Positions 62,881 through 64,000 of a DNA stretch of 64,000 nucleotides are shown here, in pieces. Under the pieces are notes generated by a model. That model was not told the DNA's origin. It did no database searches and saw only the letters and a list, made by a program, of their open reading frames with translations. The stretch spans positions 7,378,001-7,442,000 of the forward strand of contig NZ_CP160402.1 in the NCBI RefSeq assembly GCF_040730185.1. The letters run 5' to 3'. The DNA is from Streptomyces sp. Je 1-332. GTDB taxonomy: Bacteria; Actinomycetota; Actinomycetes; Streptomycetales; Streptomycetaceae. Position numbers and translations under genes: made by a program. The stretch's first letter is position 1. The number at the start of each line of letters is the position of its first letter.

Positions 62881-63657
62881 TCAGCGGACCAAGTAGCCTC
62901 CGTCGACCGGGAGTACGTGGCCGTTGACGTAGTCCGAGGCGCGGGAGGCGAGGAAGACCGTCGCCCCCATCAGGTCGGCGACGTCCCCCCAGCGGCCGGC
63001 CGGGATGTGGTCCAGGACGCGCTGGTTGGTCTCGGGGTTGGCCCGCGTCTCCTCGGTGATCTTCGTGGCGAAGTAGCCCGGGGCGATCGCGTTGACCTGG
63101 ATGTTGTGCTGCGCGAGCTCGTCGCAGTACGCCTTGGTGAAGCCGGCGATGCCGTGCTTGGTGGCGGCGTACGCGGGTGACCACTGGCCGCCGAGGAACG
63201 AGAACATCGACGCGATGTTGATGATCTTGCCGGAGCGCTGCGGAACCATGAAGCGGATCGCCTCGTGGCTCAGCTCGAAGGGTGCCGTGAGGTTCACGCT
63301 CACCATCGGGTCCCACTGCGCGCGGCCGAACTCCTCGACGTCGGCGATGTTGCAGATGCCCGCCGAGTTCACCACGATGTCGACCGACCCGAACGCGTCC
63401 GCGCAGCCCTCGACGATCTGCCTCGGCACGCCCGGCTTGGTGAGGTCGGCCTCCAGGAACTCCATGCGGCGGCCCTCGGCCTCGATCAGCTTCTGTGTGG
63501 CGCCGTCGTCCGCGGCCATGGAGGGCACGAAGACGTTGGCGCCGGCCTTGGCGAGCGCCAGCGAGAACGCCTGGCCGAGGCCGGTGTTGCCGCCGGTGAC
63601 GATGGCGTTCTTGCCGTCGATGGAGAAGAAGTCGCGGTTGAACTCGGTGATGTCCAT
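62881..63657 (-). CDS. SDR-family oxidoreductase, sugar-acid dehydrogenase-like
   Basis: A 258-residue classical SDR: NAIVTGGNTGLGQAFSLALA for the cofactor, NSAGICN, catalytic NIASMFSFLGG with YAATKH (YxxxK). It resembles 2-deoxy-D-gluconate/5-keto-gluconate dehydrogenases (KduD-like). It is between the MFS gene and the FAD enzyme and probably co-transcribed. Confidence 0.88.
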   Translation of the reverse strand: MDITEFNRDFFSIDGKNAIVTGGNTGLGQAFSLALAKAGANVFVPSMAADDGATQKLIEAEGRRMEFLEADLTKPGVPRQIVEGCADAFGSVDIVVNSAGICNIADVEEFGRAQWDPMVSVNLTAPFELSHEAIRFMVPQRSGKIINIASMFSFLGGQWSPAYAATKHGIAGFTKAYCDELAQHNIQVNAIAPGYFATKITEETRANPETNQRVLDHIPAGRWGDVADLMGATVFLASRASDYVNGHVLPVDGGYLVR

Positions 63658-63717
63658 GGGGAGTTCGCTCTTTCCGGTGCGGTACGTGGTGCGGTGGCGC
63701 GGGGTCGGTCGGGTGGT

Positions 63718-64000
63718 TCAGGCGGACACGGGTACCGCCTCCGGGACGGGCCGCGGGGCGTCGGCGGTCAGTTCGCGGCGCCGGGTGCGGTCGGTGAGCG
63801 TGGTCAGGCCGACGCCGAGGAGCGCCATGGCGAGCAGGAAGAGGAAGAGGGTGGTGTAACCGCCGCCGTGCTCGGGGACGGCGGGCGTCGCCGCCGGATC
63901 GCCGATCCACCAGGCGCTCAGGGTCGGCAGGAACGCGTCGGGCAGATACGCGATCCCGGACGCGAGGCCGATGACGCCGCCCCGCTCGTTCTCCGGGACC
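63718..64000 (-). CDS. MFS transporter, C-terminal part (cut by window edge)
   Basis: The last 93 residues: GGVIGLASGIAYLPDAFLPT, then a loop, a final helix YTTLFLFLLAMALLGVGLTT and a charged tail ending EAVPVSA. The pattern of a terminal helix after a long loop is typical of major-facilitator transporters. It ends 60 bases before the SDR start, suggesting a transporter-SDR-oxidase-kinase operon. The substrate cannot be deduced. Confidence 0.7.
   Translation of the reverse strand, partial: VPENERGGVIGLASGIAYLPDAFLPTLSAWWIGDPAATPAVPEHGGGYTTLFLFLLAMALLGVGLTTLTDRTRRRELTADAPRPVPEAVPVSA

Overview
The window reads as chromosome of a Streptomyces species: very high G+C, strong G/C bias at third codon positions, frequent GTG starts, 4-bp start/stop overlaps, and a gene set typical of the genus (class F sortase, Methyltransf_19/DUF574, DUF4239, SCO0930-type lipoprotein, ergothioneine genes, MmyB-type regulator remnant). 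From memory, the order lipoprotein - methyltransferase - PAS-GGDEF-EAL - LysR - second succinate dehydrogenase - egtABCD resembles the S. coelicolor SCO0910-SCO0930 region. I could not run a comparison. No rRNA, tRNA, CRISPR array, intact insertion sequence or prophage was recognised.

Layout. 0-5.2 kb: surface functions. A truncated class F sortase lies beside two related small exported proteins that may be its substrates, followed by a nucleotidyltransferase, a DUF4239 membrane protein and a polyproline secreted protein. 5.4-10.4 kb: SCO0930-type lipoprotein, then a co-translated methyltransferase and the c-di-GMP enzyme RmdA, and a VOC protein. 10.5-16.5 kb: a LysR regulator divergent from sdhCAB, then an acyl-CoA ligase. 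16.5-21.8 kb: LysR regulator divergent from a sugar-oxidation set (aldo/keto reductase, SDR, FGGY kinase), then a secreted GH16 glucanase. 22-27.8 kb: UvrA-like protein, luciferase-like monooxygenase, HAD phosphatase, dodecin, and an orphan sugar-binding lipoprotein preceded by a DasR-like site. 27.8-32.2 kb: egtABCD (ergothioneine), overlapping genes on the minus strand. 32.4-38.6 kb: PARG-like macrodomain protein, PemK/MazF-like protein, amidase, LacI regulator, thioredoxin, disulfide oxidoreductase. 38.9-42.3 kb: a metal and fluoride block, with a P1B-4-type ATPase divergent from a CzrA-like sensor that is co-transcribed with two crcB genes. 42.3-44.8 kb: TPR protein, pirin, and a decayed stretch containing a regulator remnant. 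44.8-50.9 kb: a polymer locus with an Asp2-like hydrolase, a 1224-residue glycosyltransferase/glycerophosphotransferase and a degenerate-receiver regulator. 51.5-57.5 kb: His-rich methyltransferase, XRE-cupin regulator, thioredoxin-reductase-like flavoprotein, DHA2 transporter, and two broken genes. 57.7-64 kb: ABC exporter and a catabolic operon (MFS, SDR, AGPS-like FAD enzyme, FGGY kinase) that runs off the right edge.

How the parts fit. Several blocks are regulator-target pairs with a visible operator between them (metal block at 40.97 kb; LysR dyads at 11.38 and 17.40 kb; LacI autoregulation at 35.46 kb; DasR-like site at 26.44 kb). Redox and thiol functions recur: ergothioneine, two thioredoxins (one broken), two flavoprotein disulfide reductases. 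The least familiar parts are the sortase pair with no LPXTG motif, the Asp2/TagF-like locus with an aspartate-less regulator, and the CzrA-crcB-crcB operon. Sites in the feature list were found by eye, and product calls rest on recognised motifs, not on database searches.
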